The position numbers and the translations under genes are program-made. Positions 43,201 to 52,489 of a stretch of 57,336 bases of DNA are shown piece after piece. Under the pieces are notes generated by a model. It was not told the DNA's origin, made no database searches, and worked only from the letters and a program-made list of their open reading frames with translations. Numbering within the stretch: the stretch's first letter is position 1; the number at the start of each line of letters is the position of its first letter. The stretch lies in NCBI GenBank assembly GCA_016285265.1, contig JAEEQL010000005.1, positions 1 through 57,336 on the forward strand, read 5' to 3'. This DNA is from Lachnospiraceae bacterium (GTDB lineage: Bacteria > Bacillota > Clostridia > Lachnospirales > Lachnospiraceae).

Positions 43201-43469
43201 CAGAGCGTATCAACAAGATATTCGAGGGACGTCCCAATATCGTTGATGCCATCAAGAACGGCCAGATCGACCTGATCGTTGATACCCCCAGCACCAAGAA
43301 GGACGATGTAAGCGATTCATATATCCGTCAGAATGCCATCAAGCATCACGTTCCTTACATCACCACCATTGCCGGAGCAAGAGCTACCGCGGAGGGTATC
43401 AAGGCAGAGCTTTCCGGAGAAGGCGTTCCCGTACGTTCACTCCAGGAATATCATTCAATGATCAAATAA
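40251..43469 (+). CDS. carB: Carbamoyl phosphate synthase large subunit
   Basis: Makes carbamoyl phosphate for arginine and pyrimidines from bicarbonate, ATP and ammonia delivered by CarA. 1072 aa with the two homologous ATP-grasp halves: IIGSGPIIIGQACEFDYSG at the start of half 1 and ILGGGPNRIGQGIEFDYCC near residue 557 for half 2; EINPRTSRSSALASKATG and EANPRASRTVPLVSK close each ATP site. The C-terminal MGS-like allosteric domain is present (TGSTYEKIVEAGI). Strongly biased codons. carA is not next to it: the upstream gene is rlmD, the downstream is mgtE. Confidence 0.98.
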   Translation: MKRTDIHRILIIGSGPIIIGQACEFDYSGTQACKALRKLGYEIILVNSNPATIMTDTETADVTYIEPLNVKRLTQIIEKERPDALLPNLGGQSGLNLCSELAQAGVLDKYGVKVIGVQVDAIERGEDRIEFKNTMDELGIEMARSQVAYSVDEAVEIASRLGYPVVLRPAYTMGGAGGGLVYNVEELKTVCARGLQASMVHQVLVEESVIGWEELELEVVRDSTGKMITVCFIENIDPMGVHTGDSFCSAPMLTISQEVQDRLQKYAYSIVDKVQVIGGCNCQFAHDPKTDRIIVIEINPRTSRSSALASKATGFPIALVSAMLACGLDLKDIECGKYGTLDKYVPDGDYIVIKFARWAFEKFKGVSDHLGTQMRAVGEVMSIGKTYKEAFQKAIRSLEKGRYGLGYVKNYHEMTLEELMKELVNPTSERQFIMYEALRKGASVDELYEMTRIKKYFIEQMKELVEEEEAIIASSKGKVPETAMLTQAKKDGFSDKYLAQICEVSEEDIRNAREAAGVVEGWEGVHVSGTKDSAYYYSSYNIEDKSVASDNSKKVMILGGGPNRIGQGIEFDYCCVHAAFALKKLGYETVIVNCNPETVSTDYDTSDKLYFEPLTLEDVLSIYKKEKPVGVIAQFGGQTPLNLAADLKKYGVNILGTTPETIDMAEDRDLFRDMMDRLEIPMAESGMASDVEGAKEIAHRIGYPVMVRPSYVLGGRGMEVVHDDEQMDVYMAEAVGVTPDRPILIDRFLHNATECEADAISDGENVFVPAVMEHIELAGIHSGDSACILPSKHLTEKQVATIKEYTRKIAKEMHVVGLMNMQYAIEDDVVYVLEANPRASRTVPLVSKVCDINMVRLATQIMMSSITGDPSPVPGLKDRTIPYYGVKEAVFPFNMFPEVDPLLGPEMRSTGEVLGISESVGKAFYKAEEATKTELPLSGTVLISVNHDDKPYLLPIAQSFADDGFKILATGSTYEKIVEAGIKAERINKIFEGRPNIVDAIKNGQIDLIVDTPSTKKDDVSDSYIRQNAIKHHVPYITTIAGARATAEGIKAELSGEGVPVRSLQEYHSMIK

Positions 43470-43497
43470 GATCAGGAATCAATGTAAGACAGATTAT

Positions 43498-43540
43498 TAC
43501 CGGTGTCCGCTTTTTACAACGAGACACCGGTATGTGTTTT
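43498..43540 (+). terminator. Hairpin after carB, probable terminator
   Basis: TACCGGTGTC pairs with GACACCGGTA (43522-43531) over 10 bp around a 14-base loop; the following TGTGTTTT is only moderately T-rich. Confidence 0.6.
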
Positions 43541-43560
43541 AAGAAAGACGGAGGCAGCTT

Positions 43561-44970
43561 ATGGAAGAGCAGGAGCTTAACGTATCCGAAGAAGAGATTG
43601 AATACGAAGAAGAGATAAGAGCGCTGATATTAAGCGGCATTTCCGACGAAGAACTGTCCGAGAAGCTGTACGATTATCACGAGAAAGATATCGCGGATGC
43701 CGTTGAAGAACTGGATGAGGACGTAAGAAAACATGTCTTCGAGGTTATCGGCGAAGAACGTGCCGCCGAGATCGTCGCTTATCTTGGTGATTCCCATGAG
43801 ATGCTGGCCGAAATGCCTGCGAGCGAAGCGGCTAAACTCCTCGAGAACATGGACTCCGACGATGCTGTCGACATCCTTGAGAACATGGATGACGAGAAGG
43901 CTAAGTCCATCGTGGGATTGATGGATGAAGAATCCGGAGACGACATCAAGCTGATCTTCTCATATGAAGATGATGAGATCGGTAGCCGCATGACCACCAA
44001 TTATGTTGTCATCAGGAACGATCTTGATATCAAGGCTGCCATGAAGGAACTGGTAAGGCAGGCCGGCGATAACGACAACATAATGACGATATATGTCACC
44101 GATGAAAACGATGCTTTCTTCGGTGCCATAGATCTCAAGGATCTGATCGTTGCAAGAGAAACGGAAAGCCTTTCCGATGTGATCATCACATCCTATCCGT
44201 ACCTGACCGATCATGAGAAGGTTTCGGAATGCATCGAAAGGATCAAGAGCTATGCGGAGGATTCGATCCCCGTACTGAATGATAAAGGACACATCCTCGG
44301 TGTCATCACATCCCAGGACATTGTTGAGGCGGTTGATGACGAACTCGGTGAAGACTACGCAAAGCTGGCAGGTCTCTCCGAAGAGGAAGACCTTAACGAG
44401 AAGACTTCCGTATCGATAAAGAAGCGTATTCCCTGGCTCATAGCACTCCTTCTCCTCGGAATGCTGACCTCAACGCTTGTAGGGGCATTTGAGGGAGTTA
44501 TTGCCGCAATACCCGTTGTCATCGCTTTCCAGTCACTGATACTTTCCATGTCCGGAAATGTCGGTACCCAGTCGCTGGCTGTCACCATCAGGGTGATCGC
44601 GGATGAAGATCTTACCGTCGGCGATAAGGCGAAGCTCATCTTCAAAGAGAGCAAGGTTGGTTTCGGAAACGGACTTATACTTGGTATCATCTCCGTACTT
44701 GTTGTAGGCATATATATCCATTTTGCAAAGGGAGAGGCATGGAATTATTCCGTTACCGTATCGGTATGCGTAGGCTTTGCGATGCTTGTCGCAATGCTGG
44801 TCGCTTCCATTACCGGAACCATCATCCCTCTGTTTTTCAACAAAATAAAAGTGGACCCTGCCGCAGCATCGGGTCCCTTCATTTCAACACTGAACGATAT
44901 TCTCGGAGTTGCACTTTATTACGGTCTCTGCTGGTTCCTTCTCATCAAGGTGTTCGGGATCAGCGGTTAA
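43561..44970 (+). CDS. mgtE: Magnesium transporter MgtE
   Basis: Mg2+-gated channel of the inner membrane. 469 aa: N-terminal helical superhelix domain with EEL/DAV repeats (residues 20-145), paired CBS domains (about 150-270; MTTNYVVIRND, LGVITSQDIVEAVDDE), then five membrane helices from about 297. The pore region GNVGTQSLAVTIR near residue 335 matches the family. The start follows GGAGGCAGCTT. Convergent with the next gene, the two stop codons overlapping by 4 nt. Confidence 0.96.
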   Translation: MEEQELNVSEEEIEYEEEIRALILSGISDEELSEKLYDYHEKDIADAVEELDEDVRKHVFEVIGEERAAEIVAYLGDSHEMLAEMPASEAAKLLENMDSDDAVDILENMDDEKAKSIVGLMDEESGDDIKLIFSYEDDEIGSRMTTNYVVIRNDLDIKAAMKELVRQAGDNDNIMTIYVTDENDAFFGAIDLKDLIVARETESLSDVIITSYPYLTDHEKVSECIERIKSYAEDSIPVLNDKGHILGVITSQDIVEAVDDELGEDYAKLAGLSEEEDLNEKTSVSIKKRIPWLIALLLLGMLTSTLVGAFEGVIAAIPVVIAFQSLILSMSGNVGTQSLAVTIRVIADEDLTVGDKAKLIFKESKVGFGNGLILGIISVLVVGIYIHFAKGEAWNYSVTVSVCVGFAMLVAMLVASITGTIIPLFFNKIKVDPAAASGPFISTLNDILGVALYYGLCWFLLIKVFGISG

Positions 44971-45356
44971 TCCTTCTTTCGCTGCTCGAAGGGCTTTAAT
45001 TCCTTCGGTGTGCGTTCTCTTTCCAGGGAATCGTAATATCTGTAGAGAGTCTGCGTTCCGTTCTCAAGGATGTAATAGTGCCTTATATACGGAATCAGGA
45101 GAACGAGAAGAAGCACCATCAGTGCGGTGAGCGGAAGATAACCCGTGATGCATATTCCCGCAAGCGTGATCATCGTCATCAGCGCAAAGGTCATCGTGAC
45201 GATCAGATGGATGAGTCTTTCGTGCTGAAAGAATGCGATCTGGAGAGAAGCCTGCTGCCTTAAGACTTCAAGCTCTCCGGGAGAAAATTCATTCTTTTCC
45301 GCTTTTTCGGAAATCGCCTTTAGGTATGCCATGTAATCGAGAAGTCTTTTTTCCAT
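44967..45356 (-). CDS. Two-helix membrane protein of unknown function
   Basis: 129 aa, not a family I recognise. A basic/charged amphipathic N-terminal helix (residues 1-45) precedes two transmembrane helices at about 47-69 and 72-91, then a soluble tail with Tyr-rich LYRYYDSLERER. The ribosome site GGAG lies 9 nt before the ATG on the minus strand. It overlaps mgtE's stop on the other strand and its promoter overlaps the start of the divergent yqeG. Confidence 0.7.
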   Translation of the reverse strand: MEKRLLDYMAYLKAISEKAEKNEFSPGELEVLRQQASLQIAFFQHERLIHLIVTMTFALMTMITLAGICITGYLPLTALMVLLLVLLIPYIRHYYILENGTQTLYRYYDSLERERTPKELKPFEQRKKD

Positions 45357-45390
45357 ATGCCTGTCTCCGTATTGTTTTCAAGATACGGAT

Positions 45391-45418
45391 ATTATATCAC
45401 TTTGAAAAACATGAGTAA
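45391..45418 (-). promoter_or_regulatory. Promoter of the two-helix membrane protein
   Basis: Minus strand: TTACTC (45418-45413), 16-base spacer ending TGA, perfect TATAAT (45396-45391). It lies across the first codons of yqeG. Confidence 0.6.
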
Positions 45419-45935
45419 TAATCTTTATCCGACAACCGAGATAGCATCCGCTTTTTCGATCCCTTACGAAAGCTATTATGCAATGGGAAAAAGAGGGATC
45501 ATTTATGACATAGACAATACCCTTGTCATGCATGGTGCACCCGCGGACAAAAGAAGCATCGAACTTTTCGAAAAGCTGAGGTTCATCGGCTTTAAGACAG
45601 TTCTCCTTTCCAATAACAAGGAGCCCAGGGTAAAATCCTTTGCCGATGATGTGGGTTCGCTTTATGTTTACAGAGCAGGAAAGCCTTCGGTAAAAGGCTA
45701 CGAAAAAGCAATGAAGATGATGGGTACGACACCGGAGACGACGCTTTTTGTAGGCGACCAGATATTTACGGACATATGGGGCGCTAACCGTGCGGGGATC
45801 GATACGATACTTACGGAGCCCATCGATCCGAGGGAAGAGATACAGATAATACTTAAAAGAAGACTTGAGTGGTTCGTATTACGCTCATACCATAGGAAAA
45901 AGAAAAACTGCGGCAAAGGACCGGAAGTGAAATGA
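45411..45935 (+). CDS. yqeG: YqeG family HAD-type phosphatase
   Basis: 174-aa HAD class IIIA phosphatase. The family motifs are GIIYDIDNTLVMHGAP (nucleophile D-x-D), TVLLSNNKE (motif II) and LFVGDQIFTDIWGANRAG (motif IV). The start at 45411 (MSNNLYPTTEI) is preferred because the upstream ATG 45357 would overlap the divergent gene; no clear ribosome site is seen before it. Substrate unknown in the family. It heads the aroE-aroK-aroQ-efp run and its stop overlaps the aroE start. Confidence 0.9.
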   Translation: MSNNLYPTTEIASAFSIPYESYYAMGKRGIIYDIDNTLVMHGAPADKRSIELFEKLRFIGFKTVLLSNNKEPRVKSFADDVGSLYVYRAGKPSVKGYEKAMKMMGTTPETTLFVGDQIFTDIWGANRAGIDTILTEPIDPREEIQIILKRRLEWFVLRSYHRKKKNCGKGPEVK

Positions 45936-46798
45936 AGGAAATAGGCGGAACAACAAAACTCTGCGGACTGATCGGTAATCCCGTGGGACATACCAAGTCA
46001 CCCGCAATGCATAATCTTCTTGCCGAAAAGACGGGATATGATCTTGCTTACGGTGCGTTTCCCGTTCCGGAAGGAAGTCTCGGAGCGGCCGTAAAAGGTG
46101 CATTTGCTCTCGGCATTTTCGGAATGAACGTAACCGTTCCCTATAAGCAGGATATCATTCCTTTTCTCTGCGATATAGATCCTCTTGCAAAGAAGATCGG
46201 TTCCGTAAACACGCTTGTAAGATGTGAGAACGGATACAAGGGATACAACACCGATATGCCCGGACTTATGAGGGCATTTGAAAGTGACGGTGTCGATATA
46301 AAGGGCGAGGATATCCTTGTGCTCGGTGCGGGCGGTGTCGCAAGGGCAGTGGTGATGCTGCTTGAAGAGAGGGCGGCCGCGAGCGTGACGATCATCAACA
46401 GAAACAGTGACCGCGCGGAGGAACTTGCCGGAAGCGTAAACGCTATATGCGGACGTGAGTTCGCAAGGCCTCTTTCCATCGGAGATTACGGAAAGCTTCC
46501 GGACGACAGGAAGTTCATCGTCATCCAGGCGACCAGTGTCGGAATGTATCCCGATATCGATAAGGCGGTCATAGAGGATGCGTCCTTTTATCGGCGTGTA
46601 AAGGTCGGATACGATCTGATCTTTAATCCGAAGAAAACGCGCTTTATGGAGCTTTGCGAAAAGGCCGGTGCAAGAGCTTATAACGGTTCCAAGATGCTTT
46701 TGTATCAGGGAGTCATCGCGTATGAGTACTGGACCGGAATAAACATTTCCGATGACCTTGCAAAGGAAGTATACGAAAAAGTTTTGACCGATGTATAA
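45932..46798 (+). CDS. aroE: Shikimate dehydrogenase
   Basis: NADP-dependent reduction of 3-dehydroshikimate. 288 aa with GNPVGHTKSPAMHNL (substrate Ser-x-Ser region) at residue 16, NVTVPYKQD with the catalytic Lys near 70, YNTDMPGLMRAF with the catalytic Asp near 108 and the nucleotide loop LVLGAGGVARAV near 130. Start overlaps the yqeG stop; end overlaps aroK by 8 nt, so translation is coupled. Confidence 0.96.
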   Translation: MKEIGGTTKLCGLIGNPVGHTKSPAMHNLLAEKTGYDLAYGAFPVPEGSLGAAVKGAFALGIFGMNVTVPYKQDIIPFLCDIDPLAKKIGSVNTLVRCENGYKGYNTDMPGLMRAFESDGVDIKGEDILVLGAGGVARAVVMLLEERAAASVTIINRNSDRAEELAGSVNAICGREFARPLSIGDYGKLPDDRKFIVIQATSVGMYPDIDKAVIEDASFYRRVKVGYDLIFNPKKTRFMELCEKAGARAYNGSKMLLYQGVIAYEYWTGINISDDLAKEVYEKVLTDV

Positions 46799-47417
46799 AA
46801 AGCACAGGAAAAACAGTGAATACAGCAAGGGACCTCATCTTATCCTGATAGGATTCATGGGAAGCGGAAAGACCTCGATAGGCAGGGGGCTTTCGTATAA
46901 GCTCAGACGGGCTTTCCACGATACGGACAGGATGATAGAAGAAAAAGAGGGCATGAGCATCTCCGAGATCTTCGCTTCAAAGGGTGAGAGTGCATTCAGG
47001 CAGATGGAGACGGAGGTCCTCAGGGAGATAAGGGATGACCGCATCGGCAGGATCTATTCCCTCGGCGGCGGAACTCCGGTACGTATGGAAAACCAGCCCC
47101 TTATCAAAAAGTGCGGAACGGTATGCTACCTTCGCATCACCGCTGAGGAGGTCTACGAAAGACTTAAGGGTGATACCACCAGGCCTCTCCTTCAGTGCGA
47201 TGATCCTCTCTCCAGGATAAGGGAGCTTATAGCCAAAAGAGGACCGGCATACGAAAGATGCGCCGATATCATCGTGGATACGGGCAGCATATCAAGGGAT
47301 CAGGTGATGGAAGCCATCCTTGAAGAACTCAGGAAACTCGGATGGGACATCCCTGTCATCGAAAAAACGGAGAAAGAAGAAAATGAAGATACTGGTGATC
47401 AACGGACCGAACCTTAA
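46791..47417 (+). CDS. aroK: Shikimate kinase
   Basis: ATP-dependent 3-phosphorylation of shikimate. 208 aa, longer than the usual ~170 because of an N-terminal basic extension (residues 1-15) and a charged C-terminal tail. Walker A GFMGSGKTSIGRGL near residue 21, DTDRMIEEKEGMSISEIF (substrate Asp), SLGGGTPVR near 85 and the LID arginine in GDTTRPLL. Overlaps aroE by 8 nt and aroQ by 35 nt. Confidence 0.94.
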   Translation: MYKKHRKNSEYSKGPHLILIGFMGSGKTSIGRGLSYKLRRAFHDTDRMIEEKEGMSISEIFASKGESAFRQMETEVLREIRDDRIGRIYSLGGGTPVRMENQPLIKKCGTVCYLRITAEEVYERLKGDTTRPLLQCDDPLSRIRELIAKRGPAYERCADIIVDTGSISRDQVMEAILEELRKLGWDIPVIEKTEKEENEDTGDQRTEP

Positions 47418-47820
47418 TTTTCTCGGGATAAGAGAAAAGAATATTTACGGTAATCAGGATTATGAATTTCTTGTAAAACTTATAAAAGAGCATGCGGAGA
47501 AGATCGGCGCGGATGCAGAGGTATTCCAGTCCAATCACGAGGGCGCCATCATCGATAAGCTCCAGGAGGCATATTTTGACGGAACCGACGGCATAGTCAT
47601 CAATCCGGGTGCGTATACCCATTACAGTTACGCCATCCACGATGCCCTCAAATCCCTCGAAAAGCCTGTGAAGGTAGAGGTTCATATCTCAGACATTCAG
47701 TCCAGGGAGGATTTCCGCAAGGTATCCGTAACGGCTCCCGCCTGCGATAAGCAGATATACGGCAAGGGGCTTGCCGGCTATACCGAAGCCATGGACGTGA
47801 TCGCCGAAATGAGAAAATAG
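47383..47820 (+). CDS. aroQ: Type II 3-dehydroquinate dehydratase
   Basis: Dodecameric dehydratase of the shikimate pathway. Start at 47383 (MKILVINGPNLNFLG), after GGAGAAAGAAGAAA, inside the aroK tail; upstream in-frame codons code a lysine-rich stretch unlike the family. Active-site pieces: NGPNLNFLGIREKNIYG with the catalytic Tyr, QSNHEGAIID, INPGAYTHYSYAI and EVHISDIQSREDFR. 145 aa is normal. Confidence 0.96.
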   Translation: MKILVINGPNLNFLGIREKNIYGNQDYEFLVKLIKEHAEKIGADAEVFQSNHEGAIIDKLQEAYFDGTDGIVINPGAYTHYSYAIHDALKSLEKPVKVEVHISDIQSREDFRKVSVTAPACDKQIYGKGLAGYTEAMDVIAEMRK

Positions 47821-47895
47821 GTTGAAATCCGAATGCTTTTAATGTAAGATATCTGAGGATTATTTTGGCTGCATAGATATTTAGGAGGATTTTTT

Positions 47896-48453
47896 ATGAT
47901 TTCTGCAGGTGACTTCAGAAACGGTATTACCATCGAACTTGATAATTCCGTATATCAGATCATCGATTTCCAGCATGTTAAGCCCGGCAAGGGAGCGGCA
48001 TTCGTCCGTACCAAGCTTAAGGACATCAAGAACGGTGGCGTAGTTGAGAGAACATTCCGCCCTACCGAGAAGTGCCCTCAGGCTCATATAGATAGAAAGG
48101 ATATGCAGTATCTGTACAAGGATGGCGATCTTTACACCTTTATGGATACCGAGACATACGATCAGGTTCAGCTTTCCGACGATCTCGTAGGAGACGCTCT
48201 CAAGTTCGTTAAGGAGAACGACATCTGCAAGGTCTGCTCACACAACGGAAACGCATTCTCCATCGAGCCTCCTCTCTTTGTAGAACTCGAGGTTACCGAG
48301 ACCGAGCCCGGATTCAAGGGTGACACCGCTACCGGTGCCAACAAGCCCGCTTTCGTAGAGACCGGAGCACAGGTTGCAGTTCCTCTCTTCGTAGAGACCG
48401 GAGACAAGATCAAGATCGATACCAGAACCGGAGAATATCTCTCAAGAGTCTGA
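47896..48453 (+). CDS. efp: Elongation factor P
   Basis: Relieves ribosome stalling at polyproline. 185 aa, three beta-barrel domains. Loop I reads [10 protein letters not shown] with Lys32 at the tip, the residue that carries the 5-aminopentanol modification in Bacillus; no modifying enzyme is in the window. C-terminal signature [17 protein letters not shown] is complete. Strong ribosome site (AGGAGG), biased codons. Own transcription from the AT-rich 75-nt gap after aroQ is possible but no clear promoter was seen. Confidence 0.97.
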   Translation: MISAGDFRNGITIELDNSVYQIIDFQHVKPGKGAAFVRTKLKDIKNGGVVERTFRPTEKCPQAHIDRKDMQYLYKDGDLYTFMDTETYDQVQLSDDLVGDALKFVKENDICKVCSHNGNAFSIEPPLFVELEVTETEPGFKGDTATGANKPAFVETGAQVAVPLFVETGDKIKIDTRTGEYLSRV

Positions 48454-48477
48454 TCACCTTACATAGCAATGTGATAC

Positions 48478-48513
48478 ACAGCCATGCGGATACCGCATGG
48501 CTGTTCTATTGTG
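48478..48513 (+). terminator. Hairpin after efp
   Basis: Perfect 12-bp stem ACAGCCATGCGG / CCGCATGGCTGT with loop ATA; the tail TCTATTGTG is only weakly T-rich. Confidence 0.7.
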
Positions 48514-48554
48514 TGCGAGAACACGTTATTCACATTTGCTATGAAAGGAGATAT

Positions 48555-49448
48555 ATGACTATAAAGGAATTTTCGGGAAATATGAAGCAGGCCGTTTCCA
48601 TGGAGCTCGGAAGCGGTTACAAAGTGGAAGAGGTGTCCGTAGACAAGAACAACGGCGTGACACTTGAAGCTCTCCTTATCAAAAAGGACGGACTTAACCT
48701 TTCCCCAACCATCTATCTGAATTCCTATTACGAAAAACATCTGGGCGGAGAGAACCTGCGTGATCTGGCGGGCAGGATGGTAAGCGACTACAGAGCGGCA
48801 CTTCCGGAGGAGGGGATTGATATCAGTTTTTTCCTGGATTACGAACAGGTTAAGGAAAGACTGGCATTTAAGCTCATTTCTTCCGAACTGAACACAGAAC
48901 TTCTGAATACCGTTCCGCATGTTCCGTTTCTGGATCTGGAGATCACTTTTTATTATTCGGTCGAGACCGGCGGGATGGACGGAGGTTCCATCCTCATAAG
49001 AAATTCCCATATGGAAAACTGGGGAGTCGGAACCGGGGACCTTATGAGGGATTCGCTTGAAAATGCTCCGGGGATCCTTCCCGGTACCTGCAGGGATATA
49101 TATTCCGTGATGGAGAAGATGTGTCCCGAAAAGGCGGACACCGTTTCGGATGATCTCAGGGATCTGGGACTTTACGTGATCTCCAATGAAAGGCTTACCC
49201 TGGGAGCCGCGGTGATGATCTACCCCGGAATGATGGAGAAGGTATCGGATATGCTGGGAGGCAATCTTTACATCATTCCCAGCTCCATCCACGAGCTCAT
49301 AGTTTTATCCGCCAAAACCGATGCCGATCCGGAGTATCTGAGGGATATGATCAGGCTTGTGAACAGGACACAGCTGCAGCCGCAGGACGTACTATCGGAT
49401 TCTCTGTATTTCTTTGACAGGGAAACGGGTAAGATAACAATAGCCTGA
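48555..49448 (+). CDS. DUF5688 family protein
   Basis: 297-aa soluble protein of a family found mainly in Lachnospiraceae and relatives; no function known. It starts MTIKEFSGNMKQAV after AAAGGAG; upstream in-frame codons run through the efp hairpin. Visible family pattern: LSPTIYLNSYYEKHLGGENL near residues 50-70, and a late LGAAVMIYPGMMEKVSDMLG followed by LYIIPSSIHELI near 217-255. No signal peptide or membrane helix. Confidence 0.8.
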   Translation: MTIKEFSGNMKQAVSMELGSGYKVEEVSVDKNNGVTLEALLIKKDGLNLSPTIYLNSYYEKHLGGENLRDLAGRMVSDYRAALPEEGIDISFFLDYEQVKERLAFKLISSELNTELLNTVPHVPFLDLEITFYYSVETGGMDGGSILIRNSHMENWGVGTGDLMRDSLENAPGILPGTCRDIYSVMEKMCPEKADTVSDDLRDLGLYVISNERLTLGAAVMIYPGMMEKVSDMLGGNLYIIPSSIHELIVLSAKTDADPEYLRDMIRLVNRTQLQPQDVLSDSLYFFDRETGKITIA

Positions 49449-49476
49449 CAGCATTGGGCGCAGGAGGGGGCAAAAC

Positions 49477-49505
49477 TTTACACAAAAGGCCATTTATGAT
49501 ACAAT
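49477..49505 (+). promoter_or_regulatory. Promoter of the tRNA-Arg transcript
   Basis: TTTACA (49477-49482), 17-base spacer ending TGA, TACAAT (49500-49505), an extended -10 type, about 58 nt before the tRNA. Confidence 0.7.
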
Positions 49506-49563
49506 CCCAAAGATTGTAATAAATTTGTAACAAATATTTTTCGTTACAGATTCCATTAAACTT

Positions 49564-49635
49564 GCAGCCGTAGTCTAATGGATAGAACGAAGGCCTCCGA
49601 CGCCTTTAATGCAGGTTCGATTCCTGTCGGCTGCA
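49564..49635 (+). tRNA. tRNA-Arg (anticodon CCG)
   Basis: Cloverleaf: acceptor GCAGCCG / CGGCTGC, D arm GTCT...AGA with AATGGAT loop, anticodon stem AAGGC / GCCTT around loop CTCCGAC (anticodon CCG, codon CGG), T arm GCAGG-TTCGATT-CCTGT, discriminator A. The D stem has one imperfect pair. CCA is not encoded (CTGCATATGG follows), so it is added after processing. Confidence 0.93.
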
Positions 49636-49647
49636 TATGGAGAACCA

Positions 49648-50841
49648 ATGAACAAGGATTTATATAACAGAATAGTCCCGTTCGTTAAAAATCATATAAA
49701 GGTTCTTGCTCCCGTCTGTCTGATGCTCGTTACCGCCATAGTGACTTACATCGCACTTTCGGCCAGAGGCAGGAACACCGCAGCGGAAGTACCCGGTCCG
49801 GATCCCGGGGTTGTAACCGTCAGTGACGGAAATTCACAGGTCACAGAGGAAACACCTCTTGTCCTTACCGAAAATACCGATTCGGCACTTGCAGACTTTT
49901 TCGCTGAGTATTATCTGTGCCTTTCGAACGGAGATGTGGATACTCTCTCAACTTTGATCGATCAGCTTGAAACCTATGACAAGCTTATAAAGGCAGAGCA
50001 GAGCAGGTATCTTGATTATGAGGTCGAAAACATTTACTGCCTTCCCGGATACGATCCGAACAGGATCATAGCATTTGTCGTGACCAACGTAACCTTTAAC
50101 AGGTATCCCGATAACAAGCTTCCAAGCTATGACGGATTTCTTGTTGAAAGGAATGCCGACGGAACTTTTATGATCGTCTTAAGCGAGCCTTCCGATGAGG
50201 AAAATGAATACATCGCAAAGTGCCTTGTCTGTGACGATGTCATCGAGCTCGGAAACAGGATCACCACCGACTATAACGACAAGATCACCGCATCACCCGA
50301 ACTTCTCACCTATATGAAGGAGCTGGATTCCATAGTCAGCACCGAAGCGGGAGAGAAGCTTGCCGCTCTTAATTCGGGTGAGGAGGTCGAAATGCCCGAG
50401 ATAGAACAGTACGATGTCAGCGGAAACGATGAGCCCGAGATACAGATGGCCACCGCAAACCAGACTGTAAATGTCAGGGTTTCCGATTCGATGAATGCCG
50501 ATACCATGGGTCAGCTCAGGGGCGGACAGTCCGTAGAGGTTGTCGAGATCAAGGGCAACGGATGGTCGCAGATCAACTTCGAAGGAAAGACGGGATATGT
50601 TAAGTCAGAGTATCTGACACTCGACATCGATGTAAGCAGTGTTGTTACGATCGGTACCGTAACCGCGACCGAAACTCTGAACATCAGGGCAAGCGCAAGT
50701 ACCGACGGAATGGTAATGGGCTCCTTTGCAAAGGGAACCACCGCAAGACTCGTATCCGAAAAGGACGGATGGTGCGAGGTCGTATATAACAACAAGGTTG
50801 TTTACTTAAGCTCACAGTATCTTGAGATCGAGTATGACTGA
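49648..50841 (+). CDS. Membrane-anchored protein with two bacterial SH3 domains
   Basis: 397 aa. Transmembrane helix at residues 18-37, an extracellular region of unknown fold at about 80-200 (DFFAEYYLCLSNGDVDTL), an acidic linker, then two SH3b domains at about 268-328 (VNVRVSDSMNADTMGQLRGG, GKTGYVKSEYL) and 333-395 (LNIRASASTDGMVMGSF). SH3b domains usually bind peptidoglycan. No catalytic domain. The ATG at 49648 follows GGAGAACCA, and only 12 nt separate it from the tRNA, so the two must share a transcript. Confidence 0.85.
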   Translation: MNKDLYNRIVPFVKNHIKVLAPVCLMLVTAIVTYIALSARGRNTAAEVPGPDPGVVTVSDGNSQVTEETPLVLTENTDSALADFFAEYYLCLSNGDVDTLSTLIDQLETYDKLIKAEQSRYLDYEVENIYCLPGYDPNRIIAFVVTNVTFNRYPDNKLPSYDGFLVERNADGTFMIVLSEPSDEENEYIAKCLVCDDVIELGNRITTDYNDKITASPELLTYMKELDSIVSTEAGEKLAALNSGEEVEMPEIEQYDVSGNDEPEIQMATANQTVNVRVSDSMNADTMGQLRGGQSVEVVEIKGNGWSQINFEGKTGYVKSEYLTLDIDVSSVVTIGTVTATETLNIRASASTDGMVMGSFAKGTTARLVSEKDGWCEVVYNNKVVYLSSQYLEIEYD

Positions 50842-50860
50842 CCGGTCATGATATGAGTTA

Positions 50861-50892
50861 AAGACTCCGGAAATAATCCGGAGTCTTTTTTG
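50861..50892 (+). terminator. Terminator after the SH3 gene
   Basis: AGACTCCGG / CCGGAGTCT with an AAATAAT loop, then TTTTTTG. Confidence 0.93.
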
Positions 50893-50962
50893 TTTGTCCC
50901 GGGGCTCGGAAAGGGTATCGGGATTTATAAAAAAATAACAATTGTATACATGTATTTTTGTA

Positions 50963-50991
50963 TTTACTTTATCGGTTTAATGTATTATATT
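50963..50991 (+). promoter_or_regulatory. gdhA promoter region
   Basis: TTTACT (50963-50968), 17-base spacer, TATATT (50986-50991), in very AT-rich DNA with repeated TGTAT words upstream. The leader contains a small hairpin CACCGG (51015-51020) / CCGGTG (51029-51034). Confidence 0.5.
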
Positions 50992-51068
50992 ATTTTTTGG
51001 TGTTAAAAAACCTGCACCGGTGCAAAAGCCGGTGATATATCAAAAAACAAGCCAATCATTTATTTTAG

Positions 51069-52427
<1,359 letters not shown>

Positions 52428-52448
52428 TCCCGGATTAAAAAAAACTCA

Positions 52449-52480
52449 GAATCCCGCGGTTTAAGCCGCGGGATTTTTTT
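52449..52480 (+). terminator. gdhA terminator
   Basis: ATCCCGCGG / CCGCGGGAT around TTTAAG, then seven T. Confidence 0.94.
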
Positions 52481-52489
52481 ATTTGTATG

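Noticed and set aside
43470-43560. Possible M-box riboswitch before mgtE
   Set aside because: The gap is only 91 nt and holds one simple hairpin after carB; none of the conserved M-box segments is present.
45998-46828. Minus-strand open frame opposite aroE
   Set aside because: aroE is complete and coupled to its neighbours; the antisense product shows no recognisable domain.
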